A stretch of 64,000 nucleotides of DNA from Ridgeia piscesae (Eukaryota > Annelida > Polychaeta > Sabellida > Siboglinidae): positions 1-64,000 of the forward strand of contig JAODUO010000545.1 in NCBI GenBank assembly GCA_025642075.2. Reading direction: 5' to 3'. The notes below the pieces were generated by a model. The model made no database searches, was not told the DNA's origin, and worked only from the letters and a program-made list of their open reading frames with translations. Positions 24,921 to 41,709 of this stretch are shown here, piece by piece. Made by a program: the position numbers and the translations under genes. Numbering within the stretch: the stretch's first letter is position 1; each line of letters opens with the position of its first letter.

Positions 24921-25843
24921 TTAAAACATCTCTGGAGGTTGTATGTGGAGTAGTGTACGATCAGGAAGCCCTGCCGAGGCGATTGTCTCATCGAGATTGG
25001 TAAAAGTTTTCTTCTCAACATCGCACACAAGCTGATACCCGTCAAAGTCCAAATTTGCGACACTCTCAGCAAAGCGCAGCAGGGTCGCGAGTGTGTCCGA
25101 ACGTCGGAATCGTCGCTTAACCCGCTTCCCATTGTGTGGCAGCTTCACGGCAAGAATGATACTGTCCTCAGCTGTGGCACTTGGCTCTGCCGGCATGTCG
25201 ACCGGTCTTGTCAGTTCCCTGAACTTTGTGTCCAGTGAAATCTCGTCTTCCGTCCCCGTCTCACTGCTTGTGTATTCACGCGTCAACTTCAAACTATCGA
25301 CCCTGTGCAGCATGTTTTCTGCTCTGGGTGGTGTCACGACCGGAGAACGTGCGGTCGTGTAAGGAGATGGTGAAGTCTCCGTCGTGTCCAGGGCTATTTT
25401 CGTGCCGATTGATGGAAGAACTGCGTAGCGGGACATTGGTCTCGGTGGTGGCGAGAACTCACTAAGGACACTGGCACTTCTGGCGGCAATGGCAACTGCA
25501 GAGAATCGGCATTATGAAAATGACAGTATTGTAAATCTGTATTGAAAATCCTTGTCATCACTAAAATAACTTTATATAGAATGGAATGCAGTTGATACAC
25601 ACATGGCACTTTCAAGGATGCATAAAAACAACATTTCAATCACATAGTAATGCATGTACACAATACAATCAAGTATATAAACAAGTAGCAAGGTATATCA
25701 ATAAAATCGAATTGTGGACAGCCATTCCAGCAGCAAATTTTTTAATTAATGTATTAATTAATATTGGAATAAATATGCTAAAACAATACCAAAATATTAT
25801 AAGACAAATAAATATAATAAAACAACATGGCAATGTTATATAA

Positions 25844-25885
<42 letters not shown>

Positions 25886-28238
25886 CAATATATTATAATA
25901 ACAAACCAACGTATATCTGAAATATTGAAACTCGGTTCAGAGGTACATAACATACGAAAACATACATGATGTGTTCTGTCATCTATGTATAATTATGCCT
26001 TGAGTACATTTTCAATGACCATACCTGCATCTTGAGAGCTGGGCCGACGTCGTTGGCGTCCCATACTAGACTTTGGGCGGGCATACTGTGAAGGCAGCGG
26101 CTGTGGTGGTGGAGACGGGGATAAGCTCGGACTTGACATTGCAGGTGGCGTACGCCTGTATTTGCTAGTACTGTCTCTACGATAACCAGTCTGTGGTCTG
26201 CGGTACTCGCTATTCGGGGTCACTGGGGTCATGACCTCGGGTGACCTGAGGTCAGATGATGACCTATCACCTCTGCTTGTTCTTGGCCGCTGTGGATCGT
26301 CACTGGGATCATCGAAGGACGCCCGGCAGATCCCCTCGATTTCCAGTGACGGACGCCTGACTGTGCTCCGACTGGTGTCCTGATAGTTGTCGTTTGACTG
26401 CGTGTCTTTGGGTCGCTGCCTGCCCAGTCGGCTTTTCGGTCGAGCTTGCCCCTCTTTGCGCCTGGGTTGTGCTGGCATGCTGATGATGTCGCTTTCATCC
26501 ATGGCTTGTCTCTGGCTGTTGAGCTCGGCGTGTGTCTCTTGTGCCACCGTTCTTCTGCTGGATGTGTTCGGTCGGGCTTTTCTGTACGATTCCGTTTCAG
26601 CGGGCTCACGATAATCTGAAAGAGAAATTAGTGGTGTATGACATACATTTCTGAGCATCCAATGATTACACACAATTTTTTTATAAATAGAATCAAAAAG
26701 GATGAAATTCTGTATTTTGGACTAAAGTCAGAAATTGTGCTTATGAAAAAGGTATCACAAAAGTGTGGTTAATGTTAGACTGGATTCGACTGGCAGAAAA
26801 TACAACTTTAGTTTAGTGCTTGAAACATCCTCGCAAGCCAGGGGTCGCTGCACTTGCACTTATGCTACGGTACTCCTGGCTGATCATCTTTGCAAACTGT
26901 GGAAATCAATGGAGCGGAACTATAAAATTATAGCAGTTGACTTTGCCAGTCAATTCTGCATCAACTGTGGGAACAGTGCAAATACCCACCCCATTTTTAC
27001 TATGGATACACAGCTGGTGGGAATCTCAATATAATGACACATTCGCATCTTAAGCATTGCATCTAACACGAGCATTGTGTGGCTGAAATCACCCAAAATT
27101 GTATCATATGACCGAAGGCTGACCACACTCCTTGTGGGAAATTTTGTTGGCTGAGATTAAAAGAGGAGTCTTGCAACGGGATGTGCCACGGTTACTGTAG
27201 GCTTGTACGTCCGATGATATACACAGATGATTTGTCATGTAAAACAATTATAATTGCAATACACAGAATAAACAGTGTCCAAATTATGTTATCTTGATGT
27301 TTTCATTTTAAGTTACACAACAATTGTCAACTCCTGCAGATGTGCATTCAAGTACTTAAATAATAATGCATAAACTGTAATGTTTGTTCTTTATGGCATA
27401 GTGACAAGTCGCACATTAACTAGCATATCACTATAAACTTCACAAGGGTATATGAATACAATAAAATACTAAAAACGTAACGACAATATTCGAGAACCTG
27501 ATGTTACGGGGAATTAATATATCCAGTGATTTTCAGATAATGCCTGTAAAACAAAAACTCAACATAATTCAAAAAATGTAAAAGCAATGTTTTAATAATA
27601 AACTGTATTTATACACTGCATAGCATGACCCTGTTCAGTATTGTATACATATTACAAAGTCACCTACAAAACAATATAAGTTATAAAACTAGTGATATAA
27701 TTGTAACTATGACACTGTAAAAATATAAATTAATTAAGTGAGGCTAAGATAGCAACATTTTAAACCAAATAATTTATTTAAACTAAAATGTAAAATTTAA
27801 ACAAATTAATACCTATAATAGCATGTTATTAAATAAATAATTATTAAAATCATATAGTATAATAGTAAAACCCAAATAACGAGACATTAAAAGCAGATTT
27901 GATATGGTGAATAATGAATGTTGGGGCATGATTTAAATATGTTCTGGTCCTCTGTCACGTGTTGATGTTCGTCACACGTTCGTAAATTATACATTAAAAG
28001 CTAATTTAAAATAGTGCATTTTGAGACGTGCTTTGAAAGCGTTTATGGACACGATCAGGTGCAGTTCCCAACGCATTCCATAGGAATGGTCTGGCTCAAG
28101 AACAAGTTTTGTGTGCACGTTTCAACTAAATGTTTACTTACGTGTGTATGTGACTGGTGCACCGAAGGTGTCATTGCTACGATGGTGACCTGCAGATTTC
28201 TGTTTGTCTATCTGTGCCCCTCCCTGATGGACACTCAT
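24921..28238 (-). CDS. UBXN10: UBX-domain protein, UBXN10-like
   Basis: Three coding exons join in exact phase: 28238-28142 (inside exon 28265-28142, donor CACAC|GTAAGT), 26615-26025 (acceptor TTTCAG, donor GCAG|GTATGG) and 25495-24921 (acceptor CTCTGCAG, stop TAA). The total is 1263 nt, 420 residues. The middle is Pro/Ser/Arg-rich and contains ARPKSSMGRQRRR near 211-223, which matches the RPKSAKGR-type motif of vertebrate UBXN10. Then come YAVLPSI and a C-terminal UBX domain (about 341-418: ILAVKLPHNGKRVKRRF ... LLHIQPPE). Vertebrate UBXN10 links the AAA ATPase VCP/p97 to IFT-B and supports ciliogenesis. Here the UBX loop that normally carries FPR (VPR in human UBXN10) reads VEK. The protein is longer than human UBXN10 (280), mostly in the disordered N-terminal half. 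An untranslated 5' exon probably lies upstream of 28265. Confidence 0.85.
25841..25888. repeat. (TA)n microsatellite
   Basis: Imperfect TA/TATATACA array in the last intron of the UBXN10-like gene. Confidence 0.9.
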
Positions 28239-28795
28239 CTTCACTCATGCAACTGTCCTGCAGCTCTGAAATACCATAACAACAGTACCTGTTTACTGGC
28301 ATCATTGCATAGACTTATGCTTCCATACATAGTAGGAATCAAATCGACAATGTCATTTTCACAGTTCACTCTCATCACTGTTATAAACTGTGTTCAATTG
28401 TTAACCAGCACAGCAGAATAAATCCATATGTTTTCCACTTATTTGTCTTGATCGCTGATGTATACACAAACTGTGGTTTGGCATACATGTATAGATTTTC
28501 AAAAAAAACCACAAGGGGAGTACAATTTTATATGGTTTAGGTTTATCAAAAACTGTTTGACGGTGATGCATTAATTCGCCATAGTGAAATTTATTTTAAT
28601 TTATTTAATATATATTTATTTATGCAATGAGGTGGGAATCCATGTAATGTATGCTTTATACTAAACACAAAAAGTGTAGGCAATTAAATTACAACATTTT
28701 GCACCTAGGAAAATTTAGCATTTTTAGTGAACATCATCAATTAATTAGTATTTATCTTTATATTTCTCTTCTTGTTAATTATACTTACCTTACAG

Positions 28796-28910
28796 GTGAC
28801 AGGTGGAATTAATTACTGCTGAGTAGTTTAAATATTATTTTAATATGAGTGACATACAAGAACATACGAGAAGTGGTCAAGGGGCAGGTCTAACTGATCC
28901 TGTCATTTTG
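28796..28910 (+). other. Candidate exon (5' exon or uORF) on the + strand
   Basis: The acceptor CTTACAG ends at 28795 and a strong donor TTTTG|GTAAGT follows 28910. An ATG at 28845 opens 22 codons (MSDIQEHTRSGQG...). It can splice in phase to a 33-nt segment at 29764-29796 or to the UTR segment starting at 32352. It may be an untranslated or upstream-ORF exon of the NUDT8-like gene, or of a small unrecognised gene. The support is splice signals only. Confidence 0.22.
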
Positions 28911-29929
28911 GTAAGTTTCAAACTGTTTGTTATACTTGATAACATTTATTTTTAATTTATATCTTGATCATTATGTATAATAGAGGATGAGGTATTTACA
29001 GATGTAAAATGATTTGCATGATTAGCTATAATCACTTGGTGACTTTTATGACTAGGTAGCAAATGTACATACTGTTTACAGTTTGAATGGTACACAAAGT
29101 AAATTTTAATAATGTTTAGCTTAGATATATAAAGTTAGTTTTTTGTAATTGTATTGATACTGCAGTATATGTAAGACATTATAACTTTAATAGTAATATT
29201 AATCAGGATGTTTAGAATGGAGTAGATGAGAACCTGAGCCATCCATTCACTTCCTTTGATGTTTTCTTGATGGATCACCATTTGGGTTAGTTGAGGGAAG
29301 GCAGAGTCAGCTGTAATGAGCTAGACACTGTCCCAGTCTTGTAAACAAAGCTGAACTATTAGGTTTAGAGGCAACTAACATGAGTATATGACGTTATTCA
29401 GTAGCCTTATTCGTTAGGTAATACTTTGTTTTGTATTTGCACAGGCAAACGTCGTGTTTTGTATTTGCACAGGCAGTGACCAATCCTGATCCACTCATGA
29501 TTGTGCCAGTCGTCTGTTTCATCTTTCTTGATTGTATTTTCAATTTTGCAATAATTGACTTTAAATTTAATCTTTTTGTTTGGTAATAAGTTATCTTTCA
29601 GTAATCTTGCAGTCATAACTTGTATGTGGATTTGAATGGTTTAAACTGAGTTGTAGTTGGTATTGTGGATGAAGTAAGGTAAAGATTTATTACGAAATAT
29701 TATATATTATTTTACTAGTTAAACTGTAACAAACGCATTTTATATTTTAAACTTGCCTTACAGCAGTGCTGTGGTCTATCCGGCTTTAATTTAGGGGTAA
29801 ACTTAGCACTTGCAGCCACACATAGTAAGTCTTTAAGACGTTCTTACAATTCAACAACATGTTAATGCGACATAAATAATACGTCGGACATAAATATATT
29901 ATTTATACCACTACGCTACCACCGCCAAT

Positions 29930-30420
29930 AGGGATTACCGAGTCGCATTATTAACGTAATCTGGCAAGTACTGTATAGCAACGGAGATTGTTTACACTAG
30001 CAACGCCTTTGTAACAATTATTGAACCCGCAGACTTCGTATTAAAACAGAGTAAATTCGTTGGCAAAACTTACGCGAATTGTAGACGGCATGCTTTACCG
30101 TCTTGTTGCGGTTTTTAATGAAGAATTTGCGATTTTTCTTTTCTTTTATGAATCAAGTTGATGGAAGTTCGCCGGCCATCTTAGGTTAATCACAGGTCCG
30201 GGCTTATCGCCTGGCAACTCGCTTATTGGATCATTATAGATGTCCGCGACGTGCCTTGTATTATCGTTCATTTGTCGTCGTTCGAAGTTGGTATGGAATT
30301 ACGCTGTCGTAGCGTTGAATTTTGTGTTTATTGATGTAATTTTTGATAAAAGAATGCATTCCGTTACGTTGACTCTACAGCTCTATAAGATTGACGCTCC
30401 TAACTGCTTAAGTTAGCCCC
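29930..30420. promoter_or_regulatory. Possible CpG-containing promoter region between divergent genes
   Basis: This block is noticeably richer in CG dinucleotides than its surroundings. It contains a YY1-like GCCGGCCATCTTAG at 30171-30184. It lies between the UBXN10-like gene (-) and the NUDT8-like gene (+), whose first coding exons both seem to be preceded by 5' introns. The bidirectional promoter role is inferred. Confidence 0.3.
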
Positions 30421-32470
30421 TAAACACGGTCACGCTGCTCTGTGACTGTCATGACACTGAGTGGATATCCCACTGAGTCTGAGTGACTGACTGTCACTCT
30501 GTAGATCGTCAAGTCTCAAGATGAATCATGAGTAGAGTCAGTAGACTGAGTAGTTTTCCAGGGGCGGGGCAGAGTCGGCACAGAAGGCGAAGATTAATTT
30601 GTATTTGTAACCAGAATAAAGCTCAGTTTACAAAATGAAAAGTAGCTTGACATAAAAAAAAAGTTTGGCTCATTGCTCCAAATAACTACCAAAGGCAAAG
30701 CTAGCCACACACTTGGACATTAAAGACAACTTTTAAGCTAATAAGAACACTATGTCTTTGCTGACATAATTAGGGACCTGCAAAAAAAGTTTACCATGTT
30801 CATGATGGTGCATAACGATTATGTGTATAATAGGTAACAAGATACTGTTTACATAATTTAAATATCTTCATGTAGTCCAACATTATGGCAGTTTTTATTT
30901 CAGAAAATGATACAAAAATTGACCACTGCACATCCTGCTGTATAGCATACGTTCATACCAGGTCTGGATCACTCAAATGAAATGCACTTGCAAACTGCTT
31001 TAACCTTACAGTATATCAAATATATTTGTAAAAACATTTTTTGGACCTCAATATGGTGTGACATTGAGATGGGTATGACTTTGAAATAGCACTTTATATC
31101 CAATATTACCTATATTATTTGGTCAATTTTCTGGATTATTTGTCGGACTTTTAGCAACTATTGTCTATTCAACTGTCTTCAGGACCCAGTAAATTGTTCT
31201 GCACCCACAATGGAAGCTAGTGTACATGTACTCTTAACATAATTTACTATTTTCTTGTGAGACTTTTCAGTAATGTATTTATACAAGTTAACTGACTCAG
31301 TACAAATACCGTTTTGCGACAGGTTTCTGTAACCTTTAGATATTCTTTATTAGCAGTATTACATATAGTACATATTTCTATAGCAGATCTGTTTGTCAAT
31401 CTTGACATGTGTGAGTAAATAAATTTAAAACAAACCAATCGCTATAAGCAGCGTATTAATTAGCATTGGAAATCTCACTATGCCAATACTTAGTGATAGG
31501 ATGCTCAAATAAACATATACTTTTGAAATATTAACCTCATTAGAAATATTATATATTTATATATTTATTCTTACCTAAATAGCTTTTTGAAATAGTATCA
31601 TGTTCAAAGATGCAGTTAGATTATATATTAAATTATCCAAAAATCGCCGTCATTGTGTCAGTGCTACACTGAACAAATGGGCAGTAAATTCAATGAGCTA
31701 CATGCGATTTGTATGGAATTTTCAGGGTCTACTTATTAAATATTCATCTAACTACTAGCCAAACATCGGAAAACTTCCTCAACATGCTATGAAGATATAA
31801 TTATCCGAATTATACCATAGTCACACATCAAAATCAAACTTAAGTAACTCACCTAAAAATTTACAATTCACATGTTGGCATTGTCTGTCATCTTGGTTCT
31901 CAGAAAAATTTGGTTGCACTGTCATATGATTAATATGAGGCTCTTAAAAGAAGTTTCCTGGGCCTCCCCCATGAGTAGAAAAGTCTAGTGGACACAAATT
32001 GCAACCGACCAATATAATATATTGTCAACGTAACTTGTATATTTCGTGGTCACTATTGTCCTGAGGTAACTAATACTCCTGAACAACACTTTGTTCAAAT
32101 AATTCCATTCGTTCACCCAAAATGAACAGGACTCTCATTTTAAAATAGTTTATGATGTATTAGTATGTTGTGTGACACTGTCATATACTGATATATAATA
32201 TTGTATGTTATGTACTGTTTATTTGCAGTATTGATAAATCAATTAAATATCATGGTCCTAATGACAGCGTGTAGTTTAGCCGTGTACGTAACATTACATT
32301 ATAATATTATAACTATTGTATTATTTTACAAATGTACAATTCTTTTCAGAATGATCCTGAAGCATTTTATACCAAATAAAATGGGCGTGGAACTCAGGAT
32401 ACGTTCACTGAGACATCGGTGCTGACAACATTGAGACATACAACCCTCAAAGACTAACGAAGACACCACA

Positions 32471-36934
<4,464 letters not shown>

Positions 36935-37169
36935 CCCTCCTCACCCCATAGAAAACAGCCCCTCGTTATAAGGGATATGGTGTTATGTTTCAGGGGTTTT
37001 ATCCTGTTCTCTAGCCACTGTCCCAGCAGCCACAGACGTGTGGAAATAGAGTGCCAGTAGCCCCCCCCTTTCAGTATGCTGTTGGTTTAACACCTCCCTC
37101 TTTGTAAATAGTTCTAAGTTTAGGTGTAGTTACTCATTTAAAGCGCCATATGACTACGTTAATTATGTG

Positions 37170-37350
37170 AATATTTTTAACTTACTTTGGAGCATATTGT
37201 CGAATTGAGCACGACGTTTCGGTCCGTCAGCTACGGACCTTTGTAGCTGACGGACCGAAACATCGTGCTCAATTCGACAATATGCTCCAAAGTAAGTTTA
37301 AAATATTTACAATAAACCATTCTTGGAGCCATGAAGAATATATTCAATAT
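37170..37350 (+). mobile_element. Foldback insertion with 56-bp arms and 13-bp target-site duplication
   Basis: The arms 37179-37234 and 37243-37298 are reverse complements with one mismatch, separated by an 8-nt loop. The insert is bounded by identical direct repeats CGTTAATTATGTG at 37157-37169 and 37351-37363. It contains AATAAA at 37311-37316, on the + strand just after the right arm. It lies about 240 nt past the NUDT8-like stop codon, so it is probably transcribed in that 3' UTR. The 13-bp duplication suggests target-primed retrotransposition or another long-stagger integration rather than a 2-bp TA MITE. Confidence 0.8.
37311..37316 (+). terminator. Candidate polyadenylation signal AATAAA
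   Basis: AATAAA 377 nt past the stop codon of the NUDT8-like gene, inside the foldback insertion. Its use as the polyA signal is inferred. Confidence 0.35.
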
Positions 37351-38849
37351 CGTTAATTATGTGGTTTGGAAAGCTCACAGTTCTCACTGAGCAAAACCCA
37401 CTTCGATTAGATGACAAGCTGTGCGACTATGGAATACAGTCAAATCTCAGTGCCATTGGACACATCATGGACACTTTCATTGACTCCTGCAAACAATCAA
37501 CTTTGATCACATGATGCAATCTTTTCTCATAATAACATTGATCCCTCCCTGGACACTAATGTGTTTATTATGTATGTATTATGTACTCTTAATTGTTGGT
37601 TACATATACCTGTGTATGGCAGATATAGAGGATTTTACAGTTTCCCTCCAGTAAAAAAATCTGACATTCCTGAATGTGTACCAGATGAAGTATTGCCACT
37701 AGCCCCCGTTAGTCCCAGTAGCCCCTGGGGGACTATAGGGGGTAGGGGGTAGTAAATCTTTTTTTCCAAGATTCATTAAATTTATTGTTCCACCTGAATA
37801 ATTCAGCATGTAAATAGTGTGATTTTGTTACATGCAATGGTTCTGTAAATATGTGTTCATCGTTTTGGATCTATATCCTGCAATTTTAATTCTTAACTAT
37901 AAAGATTTTATTTATTGTATTAATAATTTATTTAAATCACAACCTTGCTCAGCAAATCTACCTCACCTCTTCCCTCGAGTAGTTCCAAGACATGAGCACG
38001 CTGTCTAACTGCTTCATGTTGTTTTGTGTTTCTGCCTTACTGTCCATGGCATTATTTGTTACTCATCAGGGTGTTTTCATGTCACTCGGTCAAATAGTGC
38101 CATATAGACAATGACACTATATATTATGAATTCATCAGGGTTTGTTGATAAGGGTGTTTTTTGGGTGACCCAGAGTGCAATGTTCTCTTTTGCCATGAAG
38201 AGTTTGTTACATCACTGCATACATTTAAAGAATGTTAGTGAACTGCTATACTGTTAACATATTTGACAGGTTTCAGTGAATTTTGGTCGAGTACATTGTA
38301 CTAATTTCTCACTAATGAGCTTGTTTTTCTGTCACTTTTTCATGTAATTTGTACATGAATTATGGGAAGTTAAGGCTTTTGGTTTAACACAGATAGTTAG
38401 ATGTGTAGTTTCGCTGAAGTCATTAAAAGAATTGGCCATTATCATTAGACTGGGTAATGTACGGAAATATAACTAAACTGTGCTATGAGTTATAACACTT
38501 TCGAAACATATGTCAAAATTACACCTAGTGAGATTATACATATAAATTGTGAGTGCATTGATTAATGTTTATTTAGAGATCACAGGATAAATTGATGGGT
38601 GCTACAGGCAGCAGCTTATTGAGAAGGCAGATTCTGGTTTATTTAGTGCTATTTTAGTTTTATTCCAGTCATTTAGCCTGCTACATTCGTTGTTGTCCAA
38701 GTACTTTACATGTGCTGTTGGTTTAATAAAATAATATATTTATTTGTTGTGTTGTTGATTCATGTAATGTGTGGAAGTGGTGATAACTTGGTATCATCCC
38801 AGCCAAAGTTCATTATCTTAAATTTACAGTATACAATAAAACTTTTTTG

Positions 38850-39520
38850 GGGCGACAACCCCTCCAGCCCAGCAAAAGCGGTCACTCGAGACAGGTGGTC
38901 GCTTATAACAGGTTGCGCCCAAAATAATGACAAAATTAATGATCATTAATACATTTTGTATTTAGCACAAGGCTTTGGATACAAGTTAATAGTGTATTAT
39001 GTTCATCATTGTTAATATCACATTTACATTTATCTCAACTGAAAATTCTTCAGGCACTTAAAGCAGTTTGTTTACTGCATTGTTCAGTTCCCAGCAATTC
39101 TTCTGCCTGTCAAATTGAAGCAGTGAACTGGGGTTGATTTGTGCATAAGCCAAAGTCGCACTGTAGATGTTCAGCTGCCTACTAAAATGTGAGCGGCCCT
39201 GGTGTCAATGTGATGACACCTCCTCGTCTCCCTCATCCTCACGCACTTTGATATATTTATCAAATAAATGGACCAATCAGATAAATCGATGATACAGGGT
39301 TTTAGTGAACTGGCGACGAAACATGTTGTGGTCGCTGTTAACAAGTGAAAACAATGGTCACCTGAACAATCTATGTGGTCACTGGTCGCGTTTGACAGGT
39401 AGTCGTTCACGGCAGGTACGTTTTAATCAGAAACGATTCATGCCTAGGAACGTGGTCATTCAAGAGGGGTGGTCACTCATGACTGAGGTCTCCCAAGACA
39501 GGTTTTATGGTAGAAATATT
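38850..39520 (+). repeat. Degenerate GTGGTCGCT/GGTCACT interspersed tandem repeat
   Basis: Two clusters (38855-38915 and 39300-39510) contain many degraded copies of a roughly 20-30 bp unit built on GTGGTCACTCGAGACAGG or GTGGTCGCTTATAACAGG, with TGGTCAC, GTCGC and ACAGGT recurring irregularly. The second cluster ends in GACAGGTTTTATGG. The origin as an old minisatellite or transposon end is inferred. Confidence 0.5.
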
Positions 39521-39876
39521 TTTCAAGATTCCGGTTCGGCAAAGCACTGCAGTTGAATAATGTCATTGTTACGGGATCGCTGTATTGAAACCAACTTTGA
39601 AATGCTCCAAGCGAAATGCACTGTACAGTTCTATGCAAGGGAAATTTGTATGCATGAATGGAGGGAATATACCGTGGTGTAGCCTATGTCTATGGAGATC
39701 AGAACTGATTCAACACAGTAATGCAATACTGCCAAGGTTTATTGTGAGCGAGAAGCTAGTAATGCGTTTAACAAACAGTTGTGGTGTTTTATATCACAGA
39801 CAAACAACATGGCGCCCGAATAACAAATGATAACATTGCACGAGCTGTACACTAGAACTACTGGTAATTAAAAAAT

Positions 39877-39935
39877 CTTTCTCTCTCTCTCTCTCTCTTA
39901 TATATATATATATATATATTACACATATATATATG

Positions 39936-39974
<39 letters not shown>
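39877..39974. repeat. (CT)n-(TA)n compound microsatellite
   Basis: A CT run of about 20 bp is followed by interrupted TA runs. Confidence 0.9.
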
Positions 39975-39975
<1 letters not shown>

Positions 39976-41284
39976 AAGTTTAATATTATGCCCTGTCTTC
40001 AGCAAGATTTTGTATCTAAAATCTATCAAATACTGATATTAGGTAACTGAAACATGCTAAATTTATTTTAAGTATTATTAACATCTGGTGAATATGTACG
40101 TGATATAACTGTAATAATTCTGCTTGTATGAAAGGTTCGAAGTAACCGTGAAACAGACATAATCATAATGTTGACAACAGAAATACTGTCAGTTGTAAAG
40201 ATACCCTTCAAAGTACGTCATAAAAGTCATACTAATGCTTTATTATTATGGTTATCTGGCAACATGTGATAACTGCACTTGCAGCTGCCATAAACAACAA
40301 AACTAGTTCTTGTTTCTATGCAAACTTGTGGACTGTTCACCACAATAAAGAACTGAGGGATTATCTGCATCCCATAATATGCCCATTAGTCTCCTCTAGA
40401 TCTGTACTCCATATATGGGGTTTGCCAATGGCAGCTTTCAAGTTCAAAACAATTGTCGTAATGTACTAATACTTGAAGAACAGTCTGTGAAGGCTTTTTA
40501 AAGTTATACAACGATTCTTTGCATTGTTAAATATAATACTGAAAGTCCATGTCATTAATTTGCTGGTTTGAGCATTAAAATACCCTGTGTAAATAGAACT
40601 AATTTCATAGTAAACTCACACACAGTGAATAAACCTGTACAAGTAAACATATTATATACACATAAACAAAGCACCACAGCAAGGGATTTAAAATACAAAT
40701 CCCAACATAAAGCATACTGAAAAAAGGGGAAATATCACAGCCACAAACATACAAGTTTGACACATCTTGTAAAAACTTTGTAAATGTGAAATAAGCTGGT
40801 AAAGCATTGTAACAAACTACAATATAATGTTATGTATGCATTCCCTCACTGCCCTAAGCAATAATTTCTACCATTGTTTTCATGAAACACTGAATTTCAT
40901 CCCAAGATGAATTATCTTTTTCTTGGTATAACGATTTAATATGTAATAACCAGACAATGCTACATAAGCTTATAGACATTCTAAAATAAACACAAACAAA
41001 ATGTTGATACTGTTGAGAAGTACACTGGTGATAGATCTGAAAAAGAAACCAAAAACTCAGCTGATGATTCTGCTTGCCAAGGAATAAACAGTACAAAATA
41101 CCCAGTTGTATTTCACTGACCAAGAAATCTGTTGTACGGTGAACATACATGACAAAATACCAACTTTGCTGTTGTGTTTGCCAACAAATCTCTGCTTTAT
41201 CATGACCAATGGATATGTACTGTCTACGCATCCCATGCTGAGGCAAGAGTTCCACTCAAAAGTAAAAATTCCAAATGGTGTGCA

Positions 41285-41555
41285 TAGAGAGGTCTCAATA
41301 GGGCTGTAGTTTGCTATTTGGGAATCTCAACAGAGAGCACTTGGAGGTCTCCTATGTGGCTCATTGGTAGTACAGTTGTTGGTGTTTTGGGTGTGTCAAT
41401 CGAGTCTCAATACGGGTGCTTTTTTGGTTGTATCAATGAGGTGCATTTAGACGTCTCAACAAGGATGGGGCAGTTGGAGGTCTCAATTGGGTGCAGTTGC
41501 AGGTTTTTTTAGAATCGCCGGAAGAGATGCAGTTGGATGTCTCAAGGTGGAGTGC
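41285..41555 (+). repeat. Degenerate minisatellite with GGAGGTCTCAAT motif
   Basis: About ten irregular copies of a 20-30 bp unit can be picked out, each with a form of GGTCTCAA preceded by GTTGGA or TTGGAG and followed by GGGTGCA or AGGG. The copies are too diverged for a fixed period. Confidence 0.45.
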
Positions 41556-41627
41556 ATTGTAAATTGTTTTGGTCGAAAAATACCCCCCACATCAACCACT
41601 CTATCAGCCCGGATACCAAATATCCAT

Positions 41628-41633
41628 TTTATT
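41628..41633 (-). terminator. Candidate polyadenylation signal for the CFAP107-like gene
   Basis: TTTATT on the + strand is AATAAA on the - strand, 77 nt downstream of the TAG stop at 41712-41710. Confidence 0.5.
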
Positions 41634-41709
41634 AACTGAGAAATCTTCTTTACCAACCCAACAAAACAGCAAGTATCCTGTTCTAGTAACCACAAAATGT
41701 GCGGGGGAT

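Larger units (their letters stand above)
36935..41709. other. Interval between convergent NUDT8-like and CFAP107-like genes
   Basis: No coding exon is supported. It holds the NUDT8-like 3' UTR with a foldback insertion (37170-37350), a GTGGTCGCT-type degenerate repeat region (38850-39520), a CT/TA microsatellite and a degenerate 24-bp-like repeat (41285-41555). Confidence 0.5.

Noticed and set aside
26229..26609. Alternative frame starting MSPLKRNRTEKPD in the UBXN10-like exon
   Set aside because: Only the other frame links upstream and downstream exons and carries the RPKS motif.
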